Notes under the pieces: model-generated
Seen by the model: the letters and a program-made list of their open reading frames with translations, nothing else
Database searches by the model: none
Told to the model about the DNA's origin: nothing
Source of the DNA: an uncultured Clostridia bacterium
Lineage (GTDB): Bacteria; Bacillota; Clostridia; Oscillospirales; Oscillospiraceae
NCBI GenBank assembly: GCA_945918815.1
Contig: CAMEIU010000045.1
Span: forward strand, 1 to 13,197
Length of the DNA: 13,197 bases
Direction: 5' to 3'
Program-made: the position numbers and the translations under genes
Shown: piece after piece, positions 1 to 5,645 of the stretch
Layout: the number at the start of each line of letters is the position of its first letter
Position numbering within the stretch: the first letter of the stretch is position 1

Positions 1-53
1 AACTTGTAACTCTGTCGCATTTTTCACGGTCTCACATCATTGACAAACAAACA
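1..53 (+). repeat. Left copy of inverted repeat at window ends
   Basis: The first 48 bases are identical to the reverse complement of 13149-13196; after one mismatch four more bases match, giving 52/53. Read outward, both copies run GTTTGTCAATGATGTGAGAC and on to the window edge. The repeat is AT-richer than the surrounding genes and has no open frame of its own. It probably continues outside the window, as expected if the sequence stops inside a multi-copy element such as an insertion sequence. I do not recognise the element family. Confidence 0.9.
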
Positions 54-146
54 AAATTTTTGAAGATTTCGGAGCGCATCCTTGTGTGGAAGCCGGATTC
101 TCTGCGGAATGCAAAAAACGCATGTCATTCCCGTGAAAAACACACG

Positions 147-238
147 GTAGGGCGCGGCGACCCGACGCGCCGTTGGGCAGCTTCGTACAAGATGCAGCTG
201 CCTGCAGGCGGCACGTCCAATGGCCGTGCCCTACAATG
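147..238 (+). repeat. 92-bp palindromic intergenic repeat, copy A
   Basis: The element starts GTAGGGCGCGGC and ends GCCGTGCCCTACAATG, so its termini are imperfect inverted repeats. Each half folds into its own hairpin: GGCGCG pairs with CGCGCC and GGCACG with CGTGCC, each across a 9-base loop. A second copy of exactly the same length lies inverted at 11254-11345, with about 78 of 92 positions identical and most differences in the central 27 bases. This looks like a non-coding REP/MITE-type element. From about 54 to 146 I see nothing else recognisable. Confidence 0.8.
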
Positions 239-273
239 GACATTGTGTTTCGCAAGGAGACATGCGTAATTGG

Positions 274-302
274 AACTGCCTGTAATCAGGCAAGTGCTTT
301 TT
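274..302. terminator. Weak terminator-like hairpin after lysS
   Basis: TGCCTG and CAGGCA (277-282, 287-292) form a 6-bp stem with loop TAAT, just past the lysS stop. The T-run (298-302) lies on the + strand side, so the hairpin suits transcription entering from the left better than lysS itself, whose RNA would lack a U-tract after the stem. Confidence 0.3.
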
Positions 303-2313
303 ACTTAATCTGCGTGCCGCAGGGGATGCGGTCGTCGACGAAGATGACCTGGCAGCCGCAGGCGTTGTTGGTGCCGGCCAGCAGCATGCCGTTGGAAGTG
401 ACGCCGGTGATGCGGGTGGGCTTCAGATTGGCCACCACGATGATCTTCCGGCCGATGAGCTCTTCGGGCTTGTAGTCGTGCTTGATGGAGGACACGATGA
501 CCCGCTCGCCCAGCCCATCGTCCAGGGTCAGCTTCAGGCAGTTGTTGCTCTTGCGGATCTCCTGGCACTTGATAACCTTGCAGACCCGCAGGTCCATGGT
601 CAAGAAGTGATCAATGTCGATTTCCGGCTTCACGGGCTGCACCGGGTCCGGCTCGCCGTAGACCTTTTCCTCCACCACTTCTTCCACCACTTCCGGCTTG
701 GCAGCCTCTTCCTCGGTCATAGGCGTGGAGAAATCCAGGAGCTTCAGGTAGCGGTCGGTCTCGATGGCGTAGAGGAACAGGTACAGGCGGGGGCCCTTCT
801 CCTTGTCGATGAGCAGCCGGTAGACGTTCTTGAAGAACACGGTCTGGGCCGCTTTCAGCTCCTTGGTACCGGGCTCCAGGCCGCGGGCCTTGGCGGGGAT
901 GGCGTAGATGGCGGTGTTCAGCTCGTCCAGGGTGTAGCCGCCCTTGGAGAGATAGGCGTGGAGGTCGGCCACCTCCCGCTTCTCCTGGTCGTTGAGGGTC
1001 TCATAGACCTCCCAATTGCGGCCGTCGCGCAGACGGTTGACCTGGTCCGGGGCGCACTGCTCCAGCCAGTATTTGGCCCGCTCCAGGCGGTCGGCGAAGT
1101 CGGCCTCCTTGTAGGGGGTGCCGATCTTCTCAAAGACCGTCTCCAGCATGGGCACGTTGAAGTCCACCACGGAGCCCATCTGCACCAGCAGGCTCATGGG
1201 CACCGTGTTCACATGGCGGCCGGGCACCTCGCAGAGAGCCATGATGGACTGGGTCAGCTCGTCGGCCTTGCCATTGCGGCAGGCGTCCAGCATCCGGTCG
1301 AACTCGAAATACTGCTTCAAGATGCCGTCGTCAAAGCAGAAGTCAAAGGCCCGGGTGGGCTCGGTCTTGGCGTAGAGCCAGAGCATGACCTCCGGCTGGT
1401 AGAGCTTGAGCATCTGGGACGGGGACAGGTTCAGGCCGCTGGAGCTGGACATCTTGCCCGTGGCGCCCCGGAGGCCGATGAACTCGTAGCCCTGGAACAC
1501 CGGCGGCTCACAGTTGAAAATCTTCTTGGCGATGACCTTGGAGGTGGCGTAGCTGCCGGTGGGGGAAGCGTGGTCCTTGCCGCCGGGCTCGAAGTCCACG
1601 CCCTCGTAGAGCCAGCGCATGGGCCAGTCCACCTTCCAGGCCAGCTTGCAGTTGAAATCCTTGGTGAAGTCGAAGTCGCCCTCGTGGCCGCAGGCGCACT
1701 TGTAGTGGGCCACATGGCAGTCCTCGGAGAGGCTCACGATCTTGGTGGTGTCCCGCTTGCAGCAGGGGCAGTAGATGGACACGGGATAGTAGGCCTCCCG
1801 CTCGCCGGGCTGGGCCTCCTGGGTGCGGAAGCTGTCAAGAATGTCGAAGATCTCGCCGCGCTTCTCCAGGGCCGTCAGAATGTGGTTCACATACTTGCCG
1901 GAGCGGTACATGCTCGCCTGATACCGCCAGTCGATCTCCATGCCGAAGGGGGCGATGGCTTCCTCGAATTCCTTCTCCCCGTGGATGGCGAAGTTGGGAT
2001 GGATGTCCTTGTCGTCAAAGGGATTCGGCACGTCCACATAGGGGCAGCCGATATATTTTTCCATGTCGCCGTCCACGGCGGCCACGTTGGCGGGAATTTT
2101 CCGCAGCCGGTCAAACTCGTCCCAGCTGATCAGCAGCCGGGCCTTTTTGCCCATTTTCTGAATGGACTTGGCCACAAAATAGCTGGTGGCCACATCCCGG
2201 AAGTTGCCGATGTGGACGGTGCCGGAGGGGCTGATGCCCGCGGCGCAGACATATTCTTCCTTGTCGGGATTCTTGCGGATGACCTCTGCCGCGATTTTTT
2301 CCGACCAATGCAT
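301..2313 (-). CDS. lysS: Lysyl-tRNA synthetase, class I, with C-terminal tRNA-binding domain
   Basis: This cytoplasmic enzyme charges tRNA-Lys with lysine using ATP. The 670-residue product is the archaeal-type class I form (LysK), not the usual bacterial class II LysRS. The Rossmann catalytic core shows the HIGH motif as HIGN (34-37, in PSGTVHIGN) and KMSKS as KMSSS (287-291). Cysteines 182, 184/185, 206 and 208 look like a zinc-binding insertion, and the helical anticodon-binding region follows to about 530. After an acidic Pro/Glu linker (about 533-562), residues 565-670 form an OB-fold like that at the C-terminus of MetRS (Trbp111/EMAPII family), including DLRVCKV and the VVANLKP-TRITGV-SNGMLLA region. 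Archaeal LysK is usually near 520-530 residues, so the last 140 are an addition. The ATG follows GAGGTGAT at good spacing. It has its own promoter and no T-box. Confidence 0.96.
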   Translation of the reverse strand: MHWSEKIAAEVIRKNPDKEEYVCAAGISPSGTVHIGNFRDVATSYFVAKSIQKMGKKARLLISWDEFDRLRKIPANVAAVDGDMEKYIGCPYVDVPNPFDDKDIHPNFAIHGEKEFEEAIAPFGMEIDWRYQASMYRSGKYVNHILTALEKRGEIFDILDSFRTQEAQPGEREAYYPVSIYCPCCKRDTTKIVSLSEDCHVAHYKCACGHEGDFDFTKDFNCKLAWKVDWPMRWLYEGVDFEPGGKDHASPTGSYATSKVIAKKIFNCEPPVFQGYEFIGLRGATGKMSSSSGLNLSPSQMLKLYQPEVMLWLYAKTEPTRAFDFCFDDGILKQYFEFDRMLDACRNGKADELTQSIMALCEVPGRHVNTVPMSLLVQMGSVVDFNVPMLETVFEKIGTPYKEADFADRLERAKYWLEQCAPDQVNRLRDGRNWEVYETLNDQEKREVADLHAYLSKGGYTLDELNTAIYAIPAKARGLEPGTKELKAAQTVFFKNVYRLLIDKEKGPRLYLFLYAIETDRYLKLLDFSTPMTEEEAAKPEVVEEVVEEKVYGEPDPVQPVKPEIDIDHFLTMDLRVCKVIKCQEIRKSNNCLKLTLDDGLGERVIVSSIKHDYKPEELIGRKIIVVANLKPTRITGVTSNGMLLAGTNNACGCQVIFVDDRIPCGTQIK

Positions 2314-2363
2314 AGTGTATCACCTCAAAAAGTATCGTAAGAACGGTAATTTCTCAATTTAAT

Positions 2364-2392
2364 ATCTTACAATACAAACCGCGGCGCGTCAA
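2364..2392 (-). promoter_or_regulatory. Sigma-A promoter of lysS
   Basis: On the minus strand TTGACG (2387-2392) and TAAGAT (2364-2369) are separated by 17 bases. Transcription would start near 2357, giving a leader of about 44 nt, too short for a T-box. The -35 begins about 9 bases beyond the stop codon of the upstream small gene, so the two genes can be transcribed separately. Confidence 0.75.
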
Positions 2393-2400
2393 CCAAAAAA

Positions 2401-2574
2401 TCACGAAATTCCCTGGATATACAGCTCTTCCGCCTCCATCTGGGCCTGCTTCAAAAGCTCCCCCGCCCGCAGGAACGCCCCGCGGTCCATCTGCGCCAAA
2501 GCGTCGGTGACGGCGTTGAACAGCTTGTGATAGAGCTTCTGATATAATTCCAGGTTCTTTTCTGTCTCTTGCAT
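2401..2574 (-). CDS. Small helical protein of unknown function (57 aa)
   Basis: I do not recognise a family. The predicted product begins MQETEKNLELYQKLYHKLF and is almost entirely amphipathic helix rich in Glu, Gln, Leu and Ala, with no membrane segment, signal peptide or cysteine. It looks like a small soluble helical-hairpin protein. I chose the ATG at 2574 because GGAGGTG sits 8 bases upstream. An in-frame GTG at 2589 overlaps that Shine-Dalgarno sequence and is unlikely. A near-perfect promoter (2594-2622) lies directly upstream, which supports a real gene. It is followed 87 bases later by lysS and is divergent from the ribbon-helix-helix gene. Function cannot be inferred from this context. 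Confidence 0.7.
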   Translation of the reverse strand: MQETEKNLELYQKLYHKLFNAVTDALAQMDRGAFLRAGELLKQAQMEAEELYIQGIS

Positions 2575-2593
2575 GGCATTCACCTCCACTTAG

Positions 2594-2622
2594 ACTATAA
2601 ATTGATGTCACTTAGCTGTCAA
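2594..2622 (-). promoter_or_regulatory. Near-consensus promoter of the 57-aa gene
   Basis: On the minus strand TTGACA (2617-2622) and TATAGT (2594-2599) have a 17-base spacer, the closest match to consensus in the window. The predicted start near 2587 falls inside the GGAGGTG ribosome binding site, so the mRNA would begin at the Shine-Dalgarno with a leader of only about 13 nt. Confidence 0.85.
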
Positions 2623-2647
2623 GAGATTGCATAAATATTTTTTTCAC

Positions 2648-2685
2648 GGCAATACCATGGAGTAAAAAGACAGGGAGGTATTGCC
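2648..2685 (+). promoter_or_regulatory. 9-bp inverted repeat over start of RHH gene (possible operator)
   Basis: GGCAATACC (2648-2656) and GGTATTGCC (2677-2685) are perfect inverted arms separated by 20 bases. The right arm overlaps the ribosome binding site (GGGAGG, 2673-2678) and ends one base before the ATG. It could be an operator for the ribbon-helix-helix protein encoded next to it, or an mRNA hairpin that hides the start site. Which applies depends on the transcription start, which I cannot place confidently (weak candidates are TTGCAT/CAATAC and TTTTCA/TAAAAA). Confidence 0.5.
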
Positions 2686-2871
2686 ATGCCAACTCTGAAA
2701 CGAGTGTTTACCTTGCGTATGGACGATGAGATCTTTGACAAAATCGGTGTTCTGGCAACCAGAGAATATCGCTCCATGACGAACTACATTGAATTTGTTC
2801 TCTTGCAGCACATTCAAAAAATCGAAGCGGAACAGGGACCGATTCTGGTACCGAAGCCAAAGGACGAATAA
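2686..2871 (+). CDS. Ribbon-helix-helix (Arc-like) DNA-binding protein, 61 aa
   Basis: A predicted small transcriptional regulator. Residues 5-12 (KRVFTLRM) match the beta-strand that inserts in the major groove in the Arc/MetJ fold. Residues 13-27 form helix A, and 30-51 (SMTNYIEFVLLQHIQKI) form helix B, with the TNYIE stretch at the turn typical of Arc-family proteins. A short basic/Pro tail follows. The ATG has GGGAGG at good spacing. The codons are visibly more AT-rich than in the flanking genes, which may mark different ancestry. No toxin gene accompanies it, so an antitoxin role is not supported. Its targets are unknown; the inverted repeat over its own start and the divergent 57-aa gene are the obvious candidates. 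An intrinsic terminator follows 6 bases after the stop, so it is monocistronic. Confidence 0.85.
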   Translation: MPTLKRVFTLRMDDEIFDKIGVLATREYRSMTNYIEFVLLQHIQKIEAEQGPILVPKPKDE

Positions 2872-2877
2872 CCGCCA

Positions 2878-2909
2878 GCCCGGGATGAAACGATCCCGGG
2901 CAGTTTTTT
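2878..2909 (+). terminator. Intrinsic terminator of RHH gene
   Basis: GCCCGGGAT (2878-2886) pairs perfectly with ATCCCGGGC (2893-2901) across a GAAACG loop. The sequence CAG and then six T residues (2904-2909) follow on the + strand. It sits 6 bases after the stop codon. Confidence 0.93.
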
Positions 2910-2924
2910 ATGGAGAAGGCCAGA

Positions 2925-3121
2925 AAGCCTTCCCCTTGAGGGGACACCCCAGGGTGGCTTCTCTTGCCCCTTCGGGGCAATTCACCTTCAGGTGGCACAA
3001 AGCGCCGGATGAGGTGGCGCAGGGCTGCGAATTCGCCGGAAGTTTCCGCAAAACAAAACATTGTCCCGCACACCTCATCAGTCTCGCTTTGCTCGACAGG
3101 TTCCCCTCAAGGGGAAGCCTT
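2925..3121. repeat. 197-bp MITE-like palindromic element
   Basis: The ends are inverted repeats: about 19 of 21 bases of 2925-2945 match the reverse complement of 3101-3121, with the core TTCCCCTTGAGGGGA. Each end is itself nearly palindromic. Inside are further hairpins (TTGCCCC/GGGGCAA at 2964-2980, CACCT/AGGTG nearby) and an imperfect inverted pair containing GATGAGGTG and CACCTCATC. It has no convincing coding capacity. It lies between the RHH terminator and the convergent helicase stop, a location tolerant of insertions. Confidence 0.7.
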
Positions 3122-3152
3122 GGGCGCTGCCGCGCCAGTACGTTTATCGGTA

Positions 3153-3200
3153 CCCCCCTGTAGGGGCGGCTATCAGCCGCCCGCATAGGACACAAGGGTC
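3153..3200 (+). repeat. Short GTAGGGG-type palindromic repeat
   Basis: CCCCCCTGTAGGGGCGGC leads into a hairpin, GGGCGGC-TATCA-GCCGCCC, and then a CACAAGGGTC tail. The first 34 bases match 11177-11210 at 32 positions, and the last 25 match 8591-8615 at 23. It lies just downstream of the helicase stop codon (minus strand), where its hairpin may form the 3' end of that mRNA; there is no T-run, so it is not a classical terminator. Confidence 0.75.
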
Positions 3201-3212
3201 TTTCATTGGATT

Positions 3213-5348
3213 TCAAACCGCTTCCAAGATGCCCGCCGCGATGGTCCTGGGGGTCACCATCTTGTCAAACTGCACGATGATTCCGCCTTCGCCGGGCATC
3301 AACACCGTGCCTGGGCCGAAAATTGGATGGCAGACCCGGGTGTTGGGGGCGAAGGGGTCTTTTTTGCCCGGCTCCAGATCCTCGGTTTTGGAAATCTGCC
3401 GCTTGGCCTCCTCCATAAGGGCCGGGTCCAGGGGTTCCACATAGTCCACATTCTCCACGCCTGCGTTGAACAGGAACCGGGACGGGCAGCGGCTGGTGCC
3501 GTCGTAGTTGCGGCCCGCCGCGTCGGACAGGTACAGCCGGTCTTCGGCCCGGGTAAAGGCCACATAGCACAGCCGCCGTTCCTCCTCCAGCTTCTCCCGG
3601 GTGTTGGCCCGCTTGGTGGGGAAAACGCCCTCGGAAAGGCCGCAGAGGAACACCACTGGGAATTCCAGGCCCTTGGCGGCGTGGACCGTCATGAGCTTGG
3701 CGGCGGCCGCCTTTTCCACCGTGTCCATATTGGTGAACAGGGCCGCGTGGGCCAGATAGCCCTCCAAGGTCACCAGCTCTCCGGCCTTGGCTTCGTAGTC
3801 GTAGATGGCCTGCTTCAATTCCGCCAGGTTGTCCAGCCGGTCCTCCTCGCCAGAGAGGCGCAGCATGGCCTCGTAGCCGGAATCCGACAACATCCCAGCC
3901 AGCAGGTCCGTCAGATCCATGCTCTGATAGATGGCCTTGTACTTCTCAATCATCCGGGCATACTCCACGGCCCGGCTCTTGCGGAACAGGTCCGTGTCCA
4001 GGTTTTCCAGCAGGGCCTCATAGAGGGTCAGATTCCGCATGGCGGCGTAGTCCTTGAGAAAGGAAATCCGGGTCCGGCCCACGCCCCGCCTTGGCTCATT
4101 GACCGTGCGGAGGAAGGCCATGTCGTCGCCGGAGGCCACCATGCGCAGGTAACACAAAACGTCCTTGATCTCCTTCCGCTTGTAGAACTCCACGCCGGAG
4201 TAGAGTACATAGGGGATCTTCTCCCGGATGAAGGCCTCCTCAATGGCGCGGGACACATGGTGGGCCCGGTAGAGGACGGCGATCCGGTTCAGAGGCGTTC
4301 CCTGGGCGGCCAGCCGTTTGACCTCCGCCGCCATCCAGCCGGCCTCGGCCTGCTGGGTCTTGGCATGGAAATAGAGAGGCTTCCGCACGCCGTCGCGGAA
4401 CGGTATCAGCTTCTTCTCCATCCTCTGCCGGTTGTGGGCGATGAGGGCGTTGGAGGCGGAGAGGATGGGCGGCGTGGAGCGGTAGTTGGTGTCCAGCAGG
4501 ATGGTCTGGGCCCCGGGGTGCTTGCTCTCAAATTCCAGAATGAAGTTCACGTCGGCCCCCCGCCAGGTGTAGATGGTCTGGTCCGGGTCCCCCACCACGA
4601 ACAGATTCTTGTGGTGGCCAGAGAGAATCTCCGCCAGCTCATAGAGGTCCTTGTCGATGTCCTGGAACTCGTCCACCATGACGTACTCCATCCTTCGCTG
4701 CCACTTCTCCCGCACATTCTGGTCCTGCTTGAGCACATAGAGGGCGAAGTAGATGATGTCGTCAAAGTCCAGGCCGTAGCACTTGCGCTGCTCGTAGAAG
4801 TAGCGGTAGAGGACCTTGTCTTTCAGGGTGGAGGCCGTGTCCTCCAGCTTTTTGAGCCGCTCCAGGTCCATGTCGATGAGGGTCTTGACATAGCCCCTCC
4901 CGCCCTTGCGCCAGCCGATGTAGTCAATGGCCTCCTTGACGGTCATCTCCCGGGAGGTGATGTGCAGATCCTCAAAGACGGTTTTCAGAATGGCCGCCTT
5001 GTCCTCCTCGTCCAGGATGATGAACGTAGAGGGATACTGGGCCACGTGGCAGTCCTCCTTGAGAAGGTTCACACAGAAGCCGTGGAAGGTGGTGATATAG
5101 CCAAGATCCCGGTCCGGCAGGGTCCGGCGGATGCGCTTTTTCATCTCCGCCGCCGCCTTGTTGGTGAAGGTGACGCAGAGGATGCTGGCCGTGGAGATGC
5201 CCAGGGCCTCCACCAGATAGAGATACCGGCGGGTCAAGGGCTTGGTCTTGGCTGAACCGGCCCCGGCCACCACGCGAATCTGTCCCTCCGTGGCCTCCAC
5301 CGCCGCCCGCTGGGCCGGATTGAGGCCTTCCAAAATGCTGTCCACCAT
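3213..5348 (-). CDS. PcrA/UvrD-like ATP-dependent DNA helicase (SF1A)
   Basis: A 3'-5' DNA helicase/translocase of repair and replication, 711 residues. The SF1A motifs appear in order: Q-motif (LNPAQ, 9-13), Walker A region (29-35), TFTNKAAAEM (60-69), TTFHGF (86-91), Walker B DEFQ (226-229), VVGDPDQTIYTWRGA (251-265), LDTNYRS (285-291), motif V LMTVHAAKGLEFP (552-564) and motif VI RRLCYVAFTRAEDRL (591-605). Residues about 666-711 (VCHPIFGPGTV) form the Tudor-like domain through which PcrA binds RNA polymerase in studied species. Oddity: Walker A reads GAGSAKT instead of GAGSGKT, followed by Lys-Pro. The ATG at 5348 follows AAAGGAG with 8-base spacing; the open frame runs to 5441 but crosses the promoter. 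The gene is divergent from the LtaS-like gene. It may be PcrA or a paralogue, so I assign no symbol. Confidence 0.93.
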   Translation of the reverse strand: MVDSILEGLNPAQRAAVEATEGQIRVVAGAGSAKTKPLTRRYLYLVEALGISTASILCVTFTNKAAAEMKKRIRRTLPDRDLGYITTFHGFCVNLLKEDCHVAQYPSTFIILDEEDKAAILKTVFEDLHITSREMTVKEAIDYIGWRKGGRGYVKTLIDMDLERLKKLEDTASTLKDKVLYRYFYEQRKCYGLDFDDIIYFALYVLKQDQNVREKWQRRMEYVMVDEFQDIDKDLYELAEILSGHHKNLFVVGDPDQTIYTWRGADVNFILEFESKHPGAQTILLDTNYRSTPPILSASNALIAHNRQRMEKKLIPFRDGVRKPLYFHAKTQQAEAGWMAAEVKRLAAQGTPLNRIAVLYRAHHVSRAIEEAFIREKIPYVLYSGVEFYKRKEIKDVLCYLRMVASGDDMAFLRTVNEPRRGVGRTRISFLKDYAAMRNLTLYEALLENLDTDLFRKSRAVEYARMIEKYKAIYQSMDLTDLLAGMLSDSGYEAMLRLSGEEDRLDNLAELKQAIYDYEAKAGELVTLEGYLAHAALFTNMDTVEKAAAAKLMTVHAAKGLEFPVVFLCGLSEGVFPTKRANTREKLEEERRLCYVAFTRAEDRLYLSDAAGRNYDGTSRCPSRFLFNAGVENVDYVEPLDPALMEEAKRQISKTEDLEPGKKDPFAPNTRVCHPIFGPGTVLMPGEGGIIVQFDKMVTPRTIAAGILEAV

Positions 5349-5381
5349 CAAAATCGCTCCTTTATACGGGTTGTCGATCTG

Positions 5382-5390
5382 ATTGTAGCA
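5382..5390 (-). promoter_or_regulatory. Extended -10 promoter of helicase gene
   Basis: On the minus strand TGC precedes TACAAT (TACAAT at 5382-5387, TG at 5389-5390). The -35 region is poor (CATTTA at 17-base spacing), as expected when an extended -10 compensates. The site lies inside the upstream extension of the open frame, supporting the start at 5348. Confidence 0.65.
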
Positions 5391-5441
5391 CACCGGCTGT
5401 CCGATAAATGGGACACAGCAAATGATTTCGCGCAATTCCAA

Positions 5442-5515
5442 CGGGCGGCCGCAAGGGCCGCCCCTACGGCGGATGTTGTAGATACAGCCGTAGGGGCGAC
5501 CCTTGCGGTCGCCCG
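5442..5515. repeat. 74-bp palindromic repeat with two nested hairpins
   Basis: Arms 5442-5470 and 5487-5515 are inverted copies matching at 27 of 29 positions around a 16-base centre. Each arm also folds alone: GGGCGGCC-GCAAG-GGCCGCCC (5443-5463) and GGGCGACC-CTTGC-GGTCGCCC (5494-5514). The two differences between the arms are the two partners of one base pair, G-C (5448/5458) versus A-T (5499/5509), so both small hairpins stay perfect. It sits between the divergent promoters of the helicase and the LtaS-like gene. Confidence 0.85.
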
Positions 5516-5572
5516 GCGAATCCTGTCAAGTCCGAATATCGCACAAATCTTTGAATTTATCCTTGTCGAATG

Positions 5573-5601
5573 TTGCAAAAAAATGTGGTATGTGCTAGAA
5601 T
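5573..5601 (+). promoter_or_regulatory. Promoter of the LtaS-like gene
   Basis: TTGCAA (5573-5578) and TAGAAT (5596-5601) are separated by 17 bases, and TGC immediately precedes the -10, making it an extended -10. Transcription would start near 5608, about 38 nt before the ATG. Confidence 0.8.
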
Positions 5602-5645
5602 TTACGTTGGTTCACATCGAATTTACAAACGGGGTATGAGATTCC

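Noticed and set aside
478..2340. 620-codon open frame on the + strand opposite lysS
   Set aside because: It is antisense to a well-supported synthetase. Its Gly/Val/Leu/His-rich composition is what reversed GC-rich codons give, and no domain is recognisable.
2314..2357. T-box or other riboswitch upstream of lysS
   Set aside because: The predicted leader is only about 44 nt and has no terminator/antiterminator pair.
2354..2611. 85-codon minus-strand frame overlapping the 57-aa gene
   Set aside because: Its start lies inside the TTGACA/TATAGT promoter, so the mRNA would not contain it, and its composition is frame-shifted noise.
20..2649. TTTTTCACGG at 20-29 and 2640-2649, with its complement at 131-140 (and at the right end)
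   Set aside because: Only ten bases with no shared context; two of the sites belong to the end repeat. Probably coincidence.
2789..3444. Several frames of about 74-127 codons across the 2910-3212 gap
   Set aside because: They are translations of palindromic repeats or run into the helicase gene in the wrong strand, with no ribosome binding site.
3327..5255. 642-codon open frame on the + strand opposite the helicase
   Set aside because: Same composition artefact; the opposite strand encodes all SF1A helicase motifs.
5349..5441. 31-residue N-terminal extension of the helicase
   Set aside because: It spans the extended -10 promoter and has no ribosome binding site, whereas ATG 5348 does.
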